Source: Chara braunii (lineage: Eukaryota; Streptophyta; Charophyceae; Charales; Characeae). Taken from it: a stretch of 32,171 nt of DNA. Below the pieces are notes generated by a model, which was not told where the DNA came from, searched no databases, and saw only the letters and a program-made list of their open reading frames with translations. The DNA lies in the NCBI GenBank assembly GCA_003427395.1, contig BFEA01000338.1, positions 1,043,993 through 1,076,163 of the forward strand. The letters are read 5' to 3'. The translations under genes were made by a program, and so were the position numbers. Positions 18,862 to 28,830 of this stretch are shown piece after piece. Numbering within the stretch: position 1 is the first letter of the stretch; each line of letters begins with the position of its first letter.

Positions 18862-18955
18862 AGTCCATGAGGACTTAAACTCGGGTTTGCATCACAGAGA
18901 TGCGTGGTTGGAAAGCCACACGACTGGTGATGCGACCATTAACATAAGCCAACGA
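18862..18955 (-). tRNA. tRNA-like sequence, minus strand, with T-run
   Basis: On the minus strand there are box A-like TAATGGTCGCATCACC, an anticodon-type hairpin TGTGG-CTTTCCAA-CCACG (loop one base too long, reading TCC if glycine-like), and box B-like GAGTTTAAGTCC. A run of T (the A run at about 18852-18861 on plus) follows, as a Pol III terminator would. The T stem is poor, so it is most likely a tRNA-derived repeat or pseudogene. Confidence 0.4.
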
Positions 18956-18970
18956 GAGAAAAAAAAAAAA

Positions 18971-19376
18971 NNNNNNNNNNNNNNNNNNNNNNNNNNNNNN
19001 NNNNNNNNNNNNNNNNNNNNNNNNNNNNNNNNNNNNNNNNNNNNNNNNNNNNNNNNNNNNNNNNNNNNNNNNNNNNNNNNNNNNNNNNNNNNNNNNNNNN
19101 NNNNNNNNNNNNNNNNNNNNNNNNNNNNNNNNNNNNNNNNNNNNNNNNNNNNNNNNNNNNNNNNNNNNNNNNNNNNNNNNNNNNNNNNNNNNNNNNNNNN
19201 NNNNNNNNNNNNNNNNNNNNNNNNNNNNNNNNNNNNNNNNNNNNNNNNNNNNNNNNNNNNNNNNNNNNNNNNNNNNNNNNNNNNNNNNNNNNNNNNNNNN
19301 NNNNNNNNNNNNNNNNNNNNNNNNNNNNNNNNNNNNNNNNNNNNNNNNNNNNNNNNNNNNNNNNNNNNNNNNNNNN
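18971..19376. other. assembly gap (406 N)
   Basis: 406 unresolved bases between an A run and T-rich sequence. The protein frame that crosses it is meaningless. Confidence 0.99.
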
Positions 19377-19530
19377 TCGTTAGATTTTCTTTTTTTAGAT
19401 TTCTTTTTGGGGTTTCCTTCTTTAGATTTCTATTTTTTTTTTCGTGATTTTACTAATGGTGCCCCTTCGTTTTCGACGAACGGGCTGGTTTCTGCAGCTG
19501 CAGTGGGGGTAAATCGAATGAATTTTCCCC

Positions 19531-19539
19531 TATAAAAGG
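19531..19539 (+). promoter_or_regulatory. TATA-like box
   Basis: TATAAAAGG fits the plant TATA consensus. It lies 20 bases before a (GA)n run with no recognised transcript, so a promoter role is unproved. Confidence 0.25.
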
Positions 19540-19555
19540 GAACTATACACTTGTG

Positions 19556-19557
<2 letters not shown>

Positions 19558-19602
<45 letters not shown>
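19558..19602. repeat. (GA)n microsatellite
   Basis: Dinucleotide run of about 22 units. Confidence 0.95.
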
Positions 19603-19604
<2 letters not shown>

Positions 19605-19660
19605 GAACCGACTAGAGAGTGCCCGTTCATTTTTGAAACCGACTGCTCTCTTGGGCCGCC

Positions 19661-19700
19661 GTGCCTGTATCAGGTGCTTATTTGCACCAGATACAGGCGC
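19661..19700. repeat. strong hairpin, 17 bp arms
   Basis: Arms 19661-19677 (GTGCCTGTATCAGGTGC) and 19684-19700 (GCACCAGATACAGGCGC) pair at 15 of 17 positions, one of the other two being a possible G-U, with a six-base loop. The phrase ACAGGYGCA recurs at about 19913, so the hairpin belongs to a local degenerate repeat family. Confidence 0.85.
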
Positions 19701-19881
19701 AAGGTAGGGGAAAAATACGGCAGGAAGTAGGCCTTGTTGAACCTGACTCTAGTTCGCCCTGTGAAAAGACTGAGAAGGGGGAGGGTGCCTGTTCGTTTTG
19801 AGCAGCGGGTTGCCTCCAACAGTAAAAACGAGGGGTAGAGTGGAAAAAAAAAGGGGGAAAGAAAATAAAAGAGGGTAAGTA

Positions 19882-19901
19882 ACGGCCACGTACGTGGCCG
19901 T
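19882..19901. repeat. 20 bp perfect palindrome
   Basis: ACGGCCACGTACGTGGCCGT is its own reverse complement. A related but weaker pair, CGACC (19953-19957) and GGTCG (19966-19970), lies 50 bases on, followed by CGGCCGTGG. Confidence 0.9.
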
Positions 19902-20248
19902 GAGTTCAGAACAGGTGCAGGGGAAAAAAAAAGAAGGAGAGGAGGGGGAAAACGACCGTGAATATGGTCGCGGCCGTGGAACAGATACAACCCAGAAGCT
20001 TTCAGGGGCTAATGGGACTGCATCTGTTCAGTTGAACAAACAAGTCCAAACTGGCTGAATACAGTCATTTCCAAGGGCACCTAGCCTAGGGAAATGGTCA
20101 GGTACTCCTGGAAACTAATGACCCTGGTTCCTCTAGGGGAGAACCAAGGCACTGAGCTCCTCGCCATCGATTTAGATTGAGGGCCAGGAGCACATACGAA
20201 TTTTGCCTGGTAGTGGGCAAAGCAGCAACCCACATGCCTTCAACTGCC

Positions 20249-20256
20249 TATAAAAG
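20249..20256 (+). promoter_or_regulatory. TATA-like box
   Basis: TATAAAAG is followed after about 50 bases by a perfect inverted repeat (20304-20321) and then the first ATG at 20319. A promoter of a repeat-derived transcript is possible; nothing in the sequence proves transcription. Confidence 0.3.
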
Positions 20257-20303
20257 CGAGTTTCCCACCCAACAGCCTCACACTTGTGGCAGTGCTGCTG
20301 GGG

Positions 20304-20321
20304 CATTCACTTGAGTGAATG
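20304..20321. repeat. inverted repeat CATTCACT-TG-AGTGAATG
   Basis: Eight-base arms pair perfectly around two bases. It could be a dimeric protein site; no evidence of which. Confidence 0.75.
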
Positions 20322-20416
20322 TTGGTTGACCACTGTATGTTGGTGGTGGAGTGGAGGTCTGCAAGGAACTGGAGGAGCACAGGTCAGGGCGGCCATAGCC
20401 AGGGGTTGGAGGTTTT

Positions 20417-20671
20417 TTGCTCCACCCTTGTGCTAGTGTTATGGCCAACGGGTTGCATCAGGGTCCGGACGCTGCAGCAAGCAGCACCTCATTTTGTGGG
20501 GTTATGTCGAAGAGGAGTAGGTCTGACGGCAACATGGTGGGGGAGATGCTAGCGGACTATCGCCGCAACGTCAAGACCTTCCTCAGGGAAGGTGCTGCCG
20601 GATTCGCCGTGCTCGCCGATGTTTTTTTTAATGCAAGTCTGGAAATGTGTTGTTCGTTCAACGTGGCGTAA
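20417..20671 (+). CDS. small unrecognised open frame (doubtful)
   Basis: 84 codons beginning in a non-ATG codon; the internal Met codon of VMSKRSRSDGNMVGEML is a more natural start. The middle is basic and hydrophilic (SKRSRSDG, LADYRRNVKTFL). I do not recognise it. Its second half falls in the degenerate ~115 bp repeats of 20560-20980, and no neighbour supports it. A chance frame in GT-rich repeat DNA is the likelier reading. Confidence 0.15.
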   Translation: MLHPCASVMANGLHQGPDAAASSTSFCGVMSKRSRSDGNMVGEMLADYRRNVKTFLREGAAGFAVLADVFFNASLEMCCSFNVA

Positions 20672-20980
20672 GCAGCAAATATGATTTTTTTAGCAAAGAT
20701 GAGGAAGCGCTGCCGGATTTTTGCGGCGACGACACTGGTTTTAACGAAGGTGGTACGAAAGCTATGTTGATTTTTCACAGCGGTGGCGGCAGTCGCACTT
20801 TGAGGGGGGGGGTATTGCCGAACTAATGGCGTGGTGGCCTCAAGGTCTCCCTAAGGGAAGGTGCTGACCGTTTGGCGGCACGACAGTGGCGATGTTTTCT
20901 TTTTAAGGTTACGCTGCTAAAATTTTGGTACGACGACAACGACACTTCGATGGGAACTGCTGCTAATGTTTTTGGCACGA
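20560..20980 (+). repeat. degenerate ~115 bp tandem array with GGAAGsGCTGCCG core
   Basis: Cores appear at 20594 (GGTGCTGCCGGATT), 20709 (AGCGCTGCCGGATT) and 20863 (GGTGCTGACCG), with weaker echoes at 20923 and 20959. Each of the main copies is followed by GGCG/ACGAC phrases. The same core GGAAGCGCTGCCGAA marks the array at 25943-26515. Confidence 0.6.
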
Positions 20981-22934
20981 CAGCGTGGTACTGGTTTTGA
21001 CTGCGCGGCGAGCGACAGTTCTGCGATTTATTTTTTGTGGTGTGAGGCAACTATGGTGGATTCTAATGGGGGCCAGAGGTTGGGCTAACGTCGATGCACG
21101 TTTGGGATTGTGCGGTAACAATGTGTGGGCTGGTGGCATGAAGAGATCGCAGAGTGAGTACACGCAACATTGGCATTTTGGAGTTGCAGCACTTGCGGTT
21201 TCCGCCGGAAGGACATCTTTATTTTTTTTTTAGTCTCGTGGTACATGCGGTTTTCACTGGGGGCCACCTTTATTTTTTTGCCGCATGCGGTGCGAGCGGT
21301 TTTGAGTTCTTGACTATCTGGTGTTGCGGGTAATGGTGTGGGTCTACCCAGGACCACTTGGGACCATCTTGGGACTGAGTGGGGCCAACTTAGGGTGTGG
21401 ACGTTGTGGTTTGAGGCGGTTTGGATTTGTGATTGGTTTTGGAAGTATCCTTGGTGGTTAAGGTGAAGTTGAGACTGCGTTGGGGCTGTCCGGGATGTTG
21501 AGGCGGTGTGGGTTTGGATCATGGGAGCACCCTCTTTGAAGGTTATCTCATTCAGACATCTTAGTGGACCCAACCTTGGTATGATCAGGCACTTAGAGAA
21601 GACGCCGGACCGTCGTTCAGTGAAACGACCACAACTTGTGAAGTTATGAGCCGTGTATTTTCATGTGAGCCACATATTTTCATATTCAACGACGATTTTT
21701 TTCTTCTAATTGAAATATTAACCAACTTTCTTGAGAGAGCCGGACCAAACTTCACTTAAGGTCAGTTGAATGTCTCAGACTTCCCTTCACCCCTGTGTGA
21801 ACCCACACTTGCTTGACCCTGTTCATTGAATGTTCATTGAAAAGGCATAGGAAATGTGTGTTTGCATATGAATGGTGAGGTTTAACTTGAGTATGGGATT
21901 GAACTGGTTTTCTCTTGAACTTGTTGTCGTTGCATGTTGTGCAAGTAGGTAGAAGGATGCTTGCAAATGAGATTGATTATGTCTATTTGAGATTAAAAAA
22001 AATGATTATCCTTTCTTCTACCTTCCACCTGCCTGCTCATCAAAAAAACTTGTTGTTTTGAAAAATGTTATTCAGCGTGTGTCGTATAATGAATTTGATT
22101 GAAACAAAGCAGAATAAGGTCAGGCGGACTTAGCCGTCTCCAAAGGAAAAACCCTTTCTATCCCGAACGACCTTATCTTCCTATACATGTCCAATAATTT
22201 TCATTTTCTATCTCCTCTGGTTTTCTTTTCATCCAAGCTACTATGAATTTATGAGAGATAAGAATAGTTGAAAGCTACTTGTAGTGGACACATCCTCTAT
22301 CTCTAGGAAACATTTGGGGCAGGGGTTCATTGCTTTAGGAGCCGACCCTGTTATCGACCCAGAGTGGACCATTCTACGGGGGAGTACTTTGTTGATTCAG
22401 TGGAGACGGTCCGACTTCTGAGACCCGAGTTTTGTGCTCAGACGATGAGTACCCCAGACCACTTCCTAAAGGGAGAGGCATGCAACACTTCAAGCAATGC
22501 CCCTGATCAAGAATCACTCGCAAAACAGTCTGTCTTCCAAAAAAATTGACAAAGTATGGAGACGGGTGTGAGCATATATAATCTTAGGTTGGCGGTAGGC
22601 TGAAATGAATGACTTTGGCGACACGTCTCATCAAGTCAAGACTAAGGCAGCCGACTACCTTATCGGCTGCATCAATGTTATTGTCAGTAGTCGACTCCTT
22701 GTTGGTGGTTGTAGTATTCGACCTGAGGTGGTCAAATTGTTTTTTTTTTTAATCTTGTGATGTTAGATGTATCAAATAAAGATTTGAATTCTTTAAGTTA
22801 TCATTTCATATTGGATATATTTCTTTTGACTACGGTCGATTTATTTTAACGTAATTATATGAGGATGTTTTAATTTTCTTTTGACGATGTGTCCAAGGGA
22901 CTAGGAAGATTTAATTTTCACTCTTGTTTGAGGT
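20981..22934. other. no supported gene
   Basis: GT-rich, then AT-rich sequence. The long minus frame 21573-21085 is Thr/Gln/His-rich with no domain and probably reflects composition. A perfect 8 bp inverted repeat, GCAGCCGA/TCGGCTGC, lies at 22647-22670. Confidence 0.5.
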
Positions 22935-23237
22935 CGTCCTAGTCGACCGGCGTCCGCTTCGTACTTAGGAGATCAGTGCCCTAAGGGACGAGTGACGTTC
23001 GGGTTTGCTTGGTGTTAACCAAACGTATCTATACTACAACGAACGAGCAAACACCCTCGATTGATCTGCCTCTGCTATTGCATTTAAAAGATTTCACATG
23101 TCGGTTAGTAGCTCGGAAGGAATACGCCCGTAAGGGTGGTGACAGCCCCTTAGGGAAGGAAAGTTTATGCCCCGCGGGAACCTATCCTGACGTAGGGGAC
23201 TGTGAGATGTATAGCTGGCGCACTCGGCTAAAGCGGC
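22935..23237 (+). repeat. direct repeat pair, copy A
   Basis: From CGTCCTAGTCGACCGGCG to GGCGCACTCGGCTAAAGCGGC this 303 bp stretch matches 27835-28149 in the same orientation, with clear blocks (CTACARCGAACGAG, CCCTCG, GCGATTGCA/GCTATTGCA, TAGCTCGG, TATGCCC, GGCGCACTCGGC). Copy A is AT-shifted relative to B. The plus frame 23009-23335 across it is not conserved in B, so I do not call it a gene. Confidence 0.85.
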
Positions 23238-25035
23238 GACGGAACGACGCTTTTTTTATAGGAGGTCCGGCTAATGTGTATATGAGGTTGCCAAGTTGCC
23301 GACTTGAGTTCGTATCTAGCAGCTATCGTAAGTAACACACATCTCTTGGTGGATCTTGCCTGGGACCGCATGCTTGTTTTAAAGGTTGCGCCCATGCACG
23401 CTTCTAGGTGAATATCTTATACTATGGAGTTGAGGTTAGGCTGTAGGCTTAGCTGTCGGTAGGAGTATTGCCTATTTCATCGGACGAACCAGTTGAAGGC
23501 GAACGATGAGGCAACGATTTTGCCTATTGGCCGATGTGCTGCTCAACCAGTTGCATGAAGTAGTTGAAGATTAACATCGAGATTGAAGGCTTACCTGGTG
23601 ACTGCACCTTGCAGATCGAAGTAGCGAAGAGTCCAGTCATGAGTTGAACATTGGTTGGGGCTATGTGAGGGGTACACAACCAAATGTGTGCACTCTGCAA
23701 GCTATATGGCTGGTCAGACCACCTTGGTGCTTCATTACCGCACGGGTAAAGGTAGTGACTCCTCACAACATCCTAGTTCCTTCTTTGGGAAGACATTGCA
23801 GTTGCTGAGGGCATGAGTGGTTGTTGCGGTGTTTTTATGAGCAACCTGTTGTGGTCGTAATACCCTGTTGAGAGGTCTTGCGCTGTGTATTGCGACATTT
23901 GACCGAGGTTGCATACTTACCTGGTGGTCGGTACACTGTTCATTGTCGTATGACATAGCTAGAAACAAGTTACGGGATCGAAGGCCAGTTTGTTGACCGG
24001 TGCGCTGCCCACCATACCAATCGAAGGAGTGGTCGTAAGGATTGCAGGGCTTGGTGGATGGCCAAGACACTGGTCATTCCCATAGAGGGGGCAAAACGAA
24101 GGAGCAGGCCTGGCCGCTGGCGGGGACATTGTTTATCCTGCCGGAGCAGCTTGGGATCGTGAACACGGCGGAAGGACTGAGTAGTTGGAGGGGTGACGTG
24201 AGCTTGTGAAGCTTGGAGCAACGGGCGGTGCGAAAGTAACTGCGACTGTTGAGGAGGGAGTACTGCTATGCCTCGTTGAGTACAGTGCGATGACGTGTTG
24301 AGGTTTGCACTATACACTGCGGCAACGCCCTGCAGTTGCACGCAAGTGACATACGTATGACAGTCTATTGAAGTTCCACGGAGTTGTCTGTGCGTCAGGT
24401 TGCAGTGTAGCGTCGGTTGGTCTGTGGAGGGGTATAAGGGTGATTAGTGCTACGAACTGGAGGATCATCAGAGAGGTGACTTCAACTGTTTGACTTCGTT
24501 TGACCAAGTTGTTGTCTTTGGCCATCATTGCGGGGCCCTCAGGCGAGACAAGGAACCAAGGACCTCTCGCGTGAGTGTCCCCTCTTGTATTTGAGAGACT
24601 CAAATCTATCTTCTTTTGTCCTTCTGACTCTAAGTCTAGTTTATTGGTTATGAGAGGAAGGCGGCAGGCGGGATTGCAACCCATAGGACCGTAGCAAGAC
24701 TTTCTGGGGAGTCCATCCACCGATTGCGGGAGCTCTGCCGGAACCTAGGCGAGGGTCTTGAGGCAGGAAACCATTAAATATATCATTTTTTATCTGTATG
24801 ACCCCACTATACCCCTGTTTGCCTATCTCCTTTTAGTTTGACTGATATATGCATGATATTGCCCCTATGACTTTGCTTTCTTTCAGGACTTAATCAAACT
24901 GAATGGAAAGAACGTGTGAGAGTGAAGCATAAGTTTTATTTTTATTTTGATTGAAAGCATATAAGGGGAGTGAACTGGGAGAAGGTGGGAGGAAGGCAGA
25001 CTGCATGTGTTTGACCGGGTCAACAAAAGACAGGG
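23238..25035. other. no supported gene
   Basis: Several minus frames (24070-23735, 24341-23970, 24720-24310) overlap in different frames, lack motifs and look compositional. The sequence is rich in GTTG and GCAGTTGC phrases. Nothing else recognised. Confidence 0.45.
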
Positions 25036-25641
25036 CATTGTTTTTAAGTTGAATGGCCCAAGGCTATGTTTATTTGGCTGCTTTATGAAGGGTCATACAT
25101 TGTTTCTAAGCTGAATGACCTTGTTGCTGTGTTTCATTTCTAAGGGTTTGTTTTATTTCAAGGGTTTAAGTTTTTGTTTTATTCTGAGAGAGGATTTTTA
25201 TCTAAGGTTGAACATTGTTTCTAAGTTGAATGGTTTAGCCTGAAAACGACACACATAAGTATAAACTAGGTATAAAAGAAAGTACTTTACTTATATTTGC
25301 ATATGAACGGACAACTAGGCATTGTTTCCAAACCGAATGGTCCAGCGCTAAGCCATATCACTAAGAAGAGAATGAAAGTTGCAAAGTATAATTGAAAATA
25401 GTTTGGGCAAACTGAAAATTGTTTCCAAGCCGAATGGTTCAGTCCCCTGCCCATATTTAAATTTTATTTTGAGAACAAAGTCAGAAAGTTATTAATTTTT
25501 TTATATTAAACAGTTCAGGGCGACTAGGCATTGTTTCCAAGCCGAATGGTCTAGTCATATGCCCAAAGAAGAGAGAAGTAGTAGTGCAACCTGTTCATGT
25601 ATATCTTAAGGCACGCTGAACATTGTTTCCAAGCCGAATGG
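25036..25641 (+). repeat. seven-copy dispersed 21 bp motif
   Basis: CATTGTTTCCAAGCCGAATGG or a close variant starts at 25036, 25098, 25213, 25320, 25417, 25529 and 25621, with intervals of 62, 115, 107, 97, 112 and 92 bp. It is usually preceded by a CTA/CTGA-type phrase and followed by TCTAG or CAG-type sequence. The 21 bp core is better kept than the AT-rich sequence between copies, where units have drifted in length. It is best read as an old tandem array in which the core still shows. Confidence 0.85.
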
Positions 25642-25942
25642 TCTAGCATTGCGCCATATGGAAATTGGGTATAAGAGTTGAATCATCTGAGGGTTTCATG
25701 AACTATCTTATATAAAGTGACTTGGGGTTGGTGAGAGTACTTACCTTTGTGGTTTGGCCTGCGTGAGACTGAGTGCGACTACTACTTAGTCCGAGTTTCA
25801 GTTCGATAGGTAGCTGCTTTAGTTGCTCGCCACGTGCTAGAGTCATAAGAGTTAGTTTCAATTCCTGCATTTTTTAAGCTAAGTTTATTTTTACTTAGGT
25901 CGATTTCTGCATTATTTGGGATCATTTGTTATAATTGGTCTT

Positions 25943-26515
25943 GTATAAATCATTGTAAGTTACTTTCTCTACGGGAAGCGCTGCCGAAATTTCTACAAAA
26001 CCAAGAGTAAGTCAGATTTTGTTATTTTCAGGGTCCAGTTTTTCTGACTTTCTGACTTAGTAAAAATTTAGAAAAAACTCATTTTCTAAAGGGTGTGCTA
26101 CCCAAATTTTTACTAATTTAGGAAGTTAAACAAAACTAGACCTCGAGGAGTTAAAACCACTTTAGATTCTGAACTTAGGTTTGTATAAATCTTGTAATAA
26201 CACTTTCTCTACGGGAAGCGCTGTCGAAACTTTTAAAAATATAAAGAGTCAAGTTAAATTTTGTCCTAGTTGAACTCAGGTCTTGTTCTGAGTTTATATC
26301 CGACTTAGTATAAATCTGGGAAGTGTACCTTTGTAAAGGAAATGCTGCCCAAATTTTTACTAATTCAGAGAGTCAGACAAATTTTGACTTTCCAGAGTTA
26401 GAGATCGTTTTTGTTTTCATATTTTGGTTATTATAAATTCTTATAAGATACTTTTCCTGTGGAAAGCGCTGCCGAAAGTTTCTTAGTTGAAAGGAGTTGG
26501 ATTATATTTTGACAG
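25943..26515 (+). repeat. five-copy ~122 bp tandem array with A-B-A-B-A order
   Basis: Homologous points (GCTGCCG or GCTaCCC) fall at 25980, 26097, 26220, 26344 and 26468, a step of 117-124 bp. Each unit has TATAAAT..TGTAA, then the core, then a run like AAATTTTTACTAATT and AGAGTCAGACAAATTTTG. Units 1, 3 and 5 carry CTCTACGGGAAGCGCTGCCGA or close; units 2 and 4 carry AAAGGRNRTGCTRCCCAAA. Like repeats two units apart are more alike than neighbours, which is higher-order (dimeric) organisation. Confidence 0.85.
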
Positions 26516-27834
26516 GTGGCAATCCAGAAAATTCACTATGCATAGAGAAGATTCTGCCAGGGTCTACCTTTCTTTGGACACTGGCTTAGAGGTACGCTTA
26601 GACTTAGTTTGCAAGGAGAACCTTGAGTGAGATTGTGATATGGAGATTATTCTCTGTTGACTTATAAATTTAGCTTGGGGATTTGTCTATCTTATGTTAC
26701 AGGTCTTCTTGATCGATTGATTTAGGATCAGGACTAAATTCAACTTGATCCTACAAGGATCAACTTCTGTTATCACTAATAACAGGTCGGTTGTCGATTT
26801 GTCGCTCTACGACTCAACTCCAATCCATCCTCAATACTCAACCTAAAAAACTTTAGCCCTTGTGAGTTTTGTTGTTTTATTAAGGTTTTCACCCGAACTT
26901 TTATTGAATGACCATTTAACGAAGATACTGAGCATTTAATTAAGGTTGATGGGCTGAGGCTTGCATGGCTAAAGCGAGGGGTATGAGTATGGAGGTTGAT
27001 TGAAGTTGACTCCGTGTAGTGCTTGGACTTTTGGTTGACTCTTTGATGCGATTGCATGTATGTTCTGTGACATAGATTTTGGATTCGACTGTCTGCGATC
27101 ACACACATATATATGGCTGTGAGGAGTCTCACTTTGGTTGTGAGAAGTGACCGTCACATACTTATTCCCCTTTGCATTTGTATTGGGTATTCGCATGGCC
27201 TGAGGGGCCCACGCTTAAAGGTTAAATAGAGGTCGAGATTGAAAAAAAAAAAGAAAAATTCACGTTATTATGAAATATTTCATAAAAAATTATTAGTCGG
27301 ACGATAGTCCTGGGCCCGGATTCGAGGTCCTTGTCCAGGACATCCCAGGTCGTAGACTCTATATGGAAGAGATTTCCCCCTGCGTAGAGCCTAATTGCCC
27401 TGCCTGTCGAGACACTCAGCCTAAAAGTCGAAGGTGCCGTGTTGACCGCACTGCTATTCCTTCAGTCGTGCAATATCGTGAGGGAGTAGACTCTCATAAT
27501 ACTTCGAGAGTGACACTTGAGTGTCATGAGGGGTACTCGGATCCACGAAGGACCGCTTGATTATGGACACTTCATAGTACGCCATCATCACGACTGCTTG
27601 CGTATTCATGCATTGCTAGTCGATATGGGAAGACCCTGCGCCCGCGCGATTTTATACTAAGTCTCACGGGTGACGCCTATCCGTTTTCCGCATCGAAGAG
27701 TTATGGGATGACTACTAAGGGACTAGGAGTGTTGTCGCGTTGTTTGTTTTGTGTCGTTCTGTATATGTATGTATATATGTGTGTGTTTTTATTTTTATGT
27801 TCTTTATAGTGGTGTGCGTGTGGTGTGTGGGAAA
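26516..27834. other. no supported gene
   Basis: AT-rich to about 27290, then mixed. It includes an 18 bp perfect palindrome at 27268-27285 and a TATG/TG-rich simple stretch at 27764-27790. The plus frame 27363-27560 (with CVEPNCPAC) has no known domain. Confidence 0.45.
27268..27285. repeat. 18 bp perfect AT-rich palindrome
   Basis: TTATGAAATATTTCATAA equals its own reverse complement. Confidence 0.85.
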
Positions 27835-28149
27835 CGTCCTAGTCGACCGGCGACGAGTCACGCTTGGGACCTCAGCCCCCCAAAATGTCGGTTGGCGTGC
27901 GGGTTCGATAGAGGCGTATTACCGCGCGTACCCCCTATGCTACAGCGAACGAGAAACGCCCTCGGCTGCTCCACCTCTGCGATTGCAACTGATTAGCTTT
28001 CGTATTGTGGGTTGGTAGCTCGGCGGGGATATGCCCACCGAAGGGAGGTGACAACTCCTGTAAGGTGGAGGTAAGTCGTGCGTCACGTAGACCCTGTCCT
28101 GTCGTAGGGCCTCGCGAGAGGTATGGCTGGCGCACTCGGCCGGAGCGGC
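27835..28149 (+). repeat. direct repeat pair, copy B
   Basis: Partner of 22935-23237, exactly 4900 bases downstream at the shared start CGTCCTAGTCGACCGGCG. Before each copy lies AAGGGACTAGGA (22895 and 27717), at unequal distances because B has a TATG/TG-rich insertion. It could be a pair of LTRs round a non-coding interior, or two members of a dispersed repeat. No primer-binding site or polypurine tract was found. Confidence 0.85.
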
Positions 28150-28189
28150 TTCCGGAAGCTCCATATGTATTTACAACGAGGATTAAGAC

Positions 28190-28830
28190 CAACTCCTGCG
28201 TGACGCGACCGGGAGGGTCCCGTGCTGCCTTGTGCGGTGCCAGGTCGATGCGCTCGACAACGATGTGTTGCTCTCGTACGTCTCCCCGCTCACCCATCGA
28301 TACAACGCATATGTGATGATGTGATCCGGCATCAACGGTACCCTGTACAATGTCAATCTCCGCTGCAGAAGAGGGGACAACGCCTCCACGATCTCCCGGA
28401 ACACCCTAGGGGACATCTGCCACATCGTCCATCTTCCGGAGATCCTCCCATGTGCCTCCCGTCCTTCTCCTCATCCGCCACCTCGAAGTCGCCCGAGGGA
28501 TCACACCGGATGCGATGGCGCAACAAAACTGGACAATGGATTCAGACATGGACACACAGTCGGGCGCCTCCATCACTTGTTGCATGAGCTGACGCTACCT
28601 GCGAATCATTAGTCTCATCTTGAGGCGCGCTGTCGTTCTCTCGATGCGATATCGCATGGCGACCGCCGAAATAGCTACAACCACCGCATTTCTCTCTGAA
28701 GTCGTCAAGGCGTTGCCACCGCGCTGCAGCTCTCTGACCATGATGGCGTCGCGCAATGCACTTTCACCACCCTCTGCGTCAGCCGTCGGCACCGTCGTTC
28801 CACTCTCTCCGCGTGGACGGGGAAGGTAGC
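28190..28830 (-). pseudogene. PIF/Harbinger (HARBI1-like) transposase fragment, broken
   Basis: Minus strand: MSPRVFREIVEALSPLLQRR followed by YRVPLMPDHIITYALYRWVSGETYESNTS fits the N-terminal part of HARBI1-like DDE transposases (F-x2-L-x3-L, then a proline-rich loop, a helix with AL-x-RWxSGETY and a Ser/Gly-rich turn). Upstream in another frame lies TGGTWEDLRKMDDV, then RDAIMVRELQRGG further up (28792-28595), so at least two frame changes and a stop (TAG near 28410) separate the pieces. The catalytic DDE part is absent. It lies next to repeat copy B. The assignment is by remembered family appearance, so clade is moderately certain only. Confidence 0.65.

Noticed and set aside
18845-19447. 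200-codon frame
   Set aside because: Most of it is the N gap.
19661-19700. microRNA precursor
   Set aside because: The stem is only 17 pairs with a six-base loop and does not extend into flanking pairing, which is too short for a plant precursor.
21085-21573. 162-codon minus-strand frame
   Set aside because: Thr/Gln/His-rich with no motif, opposite a GT-rich repeat-bearing stretch; no start context, no neighbour and no splice signals that I can support.
23009-23335. 108-codon plus-strand frame in repeat copy A
   Set aside because: The matching region of copy B does not keep the frame, so no coding constraint is seen.
23735-24720. Three overlapping minus-strand frames of 111-136 codons
   Set aside because: Different frames, no domains and composition-driven; no evidence for exons.
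22935-26515. CRISPR-like array from regularly spaced motifs at 25.0-26.5 kb
   Set aside because: Spacing is irregular, the intervals are related to each other, and the context is eukaryotic transposon DNA, so it is tandem-repeat decay.
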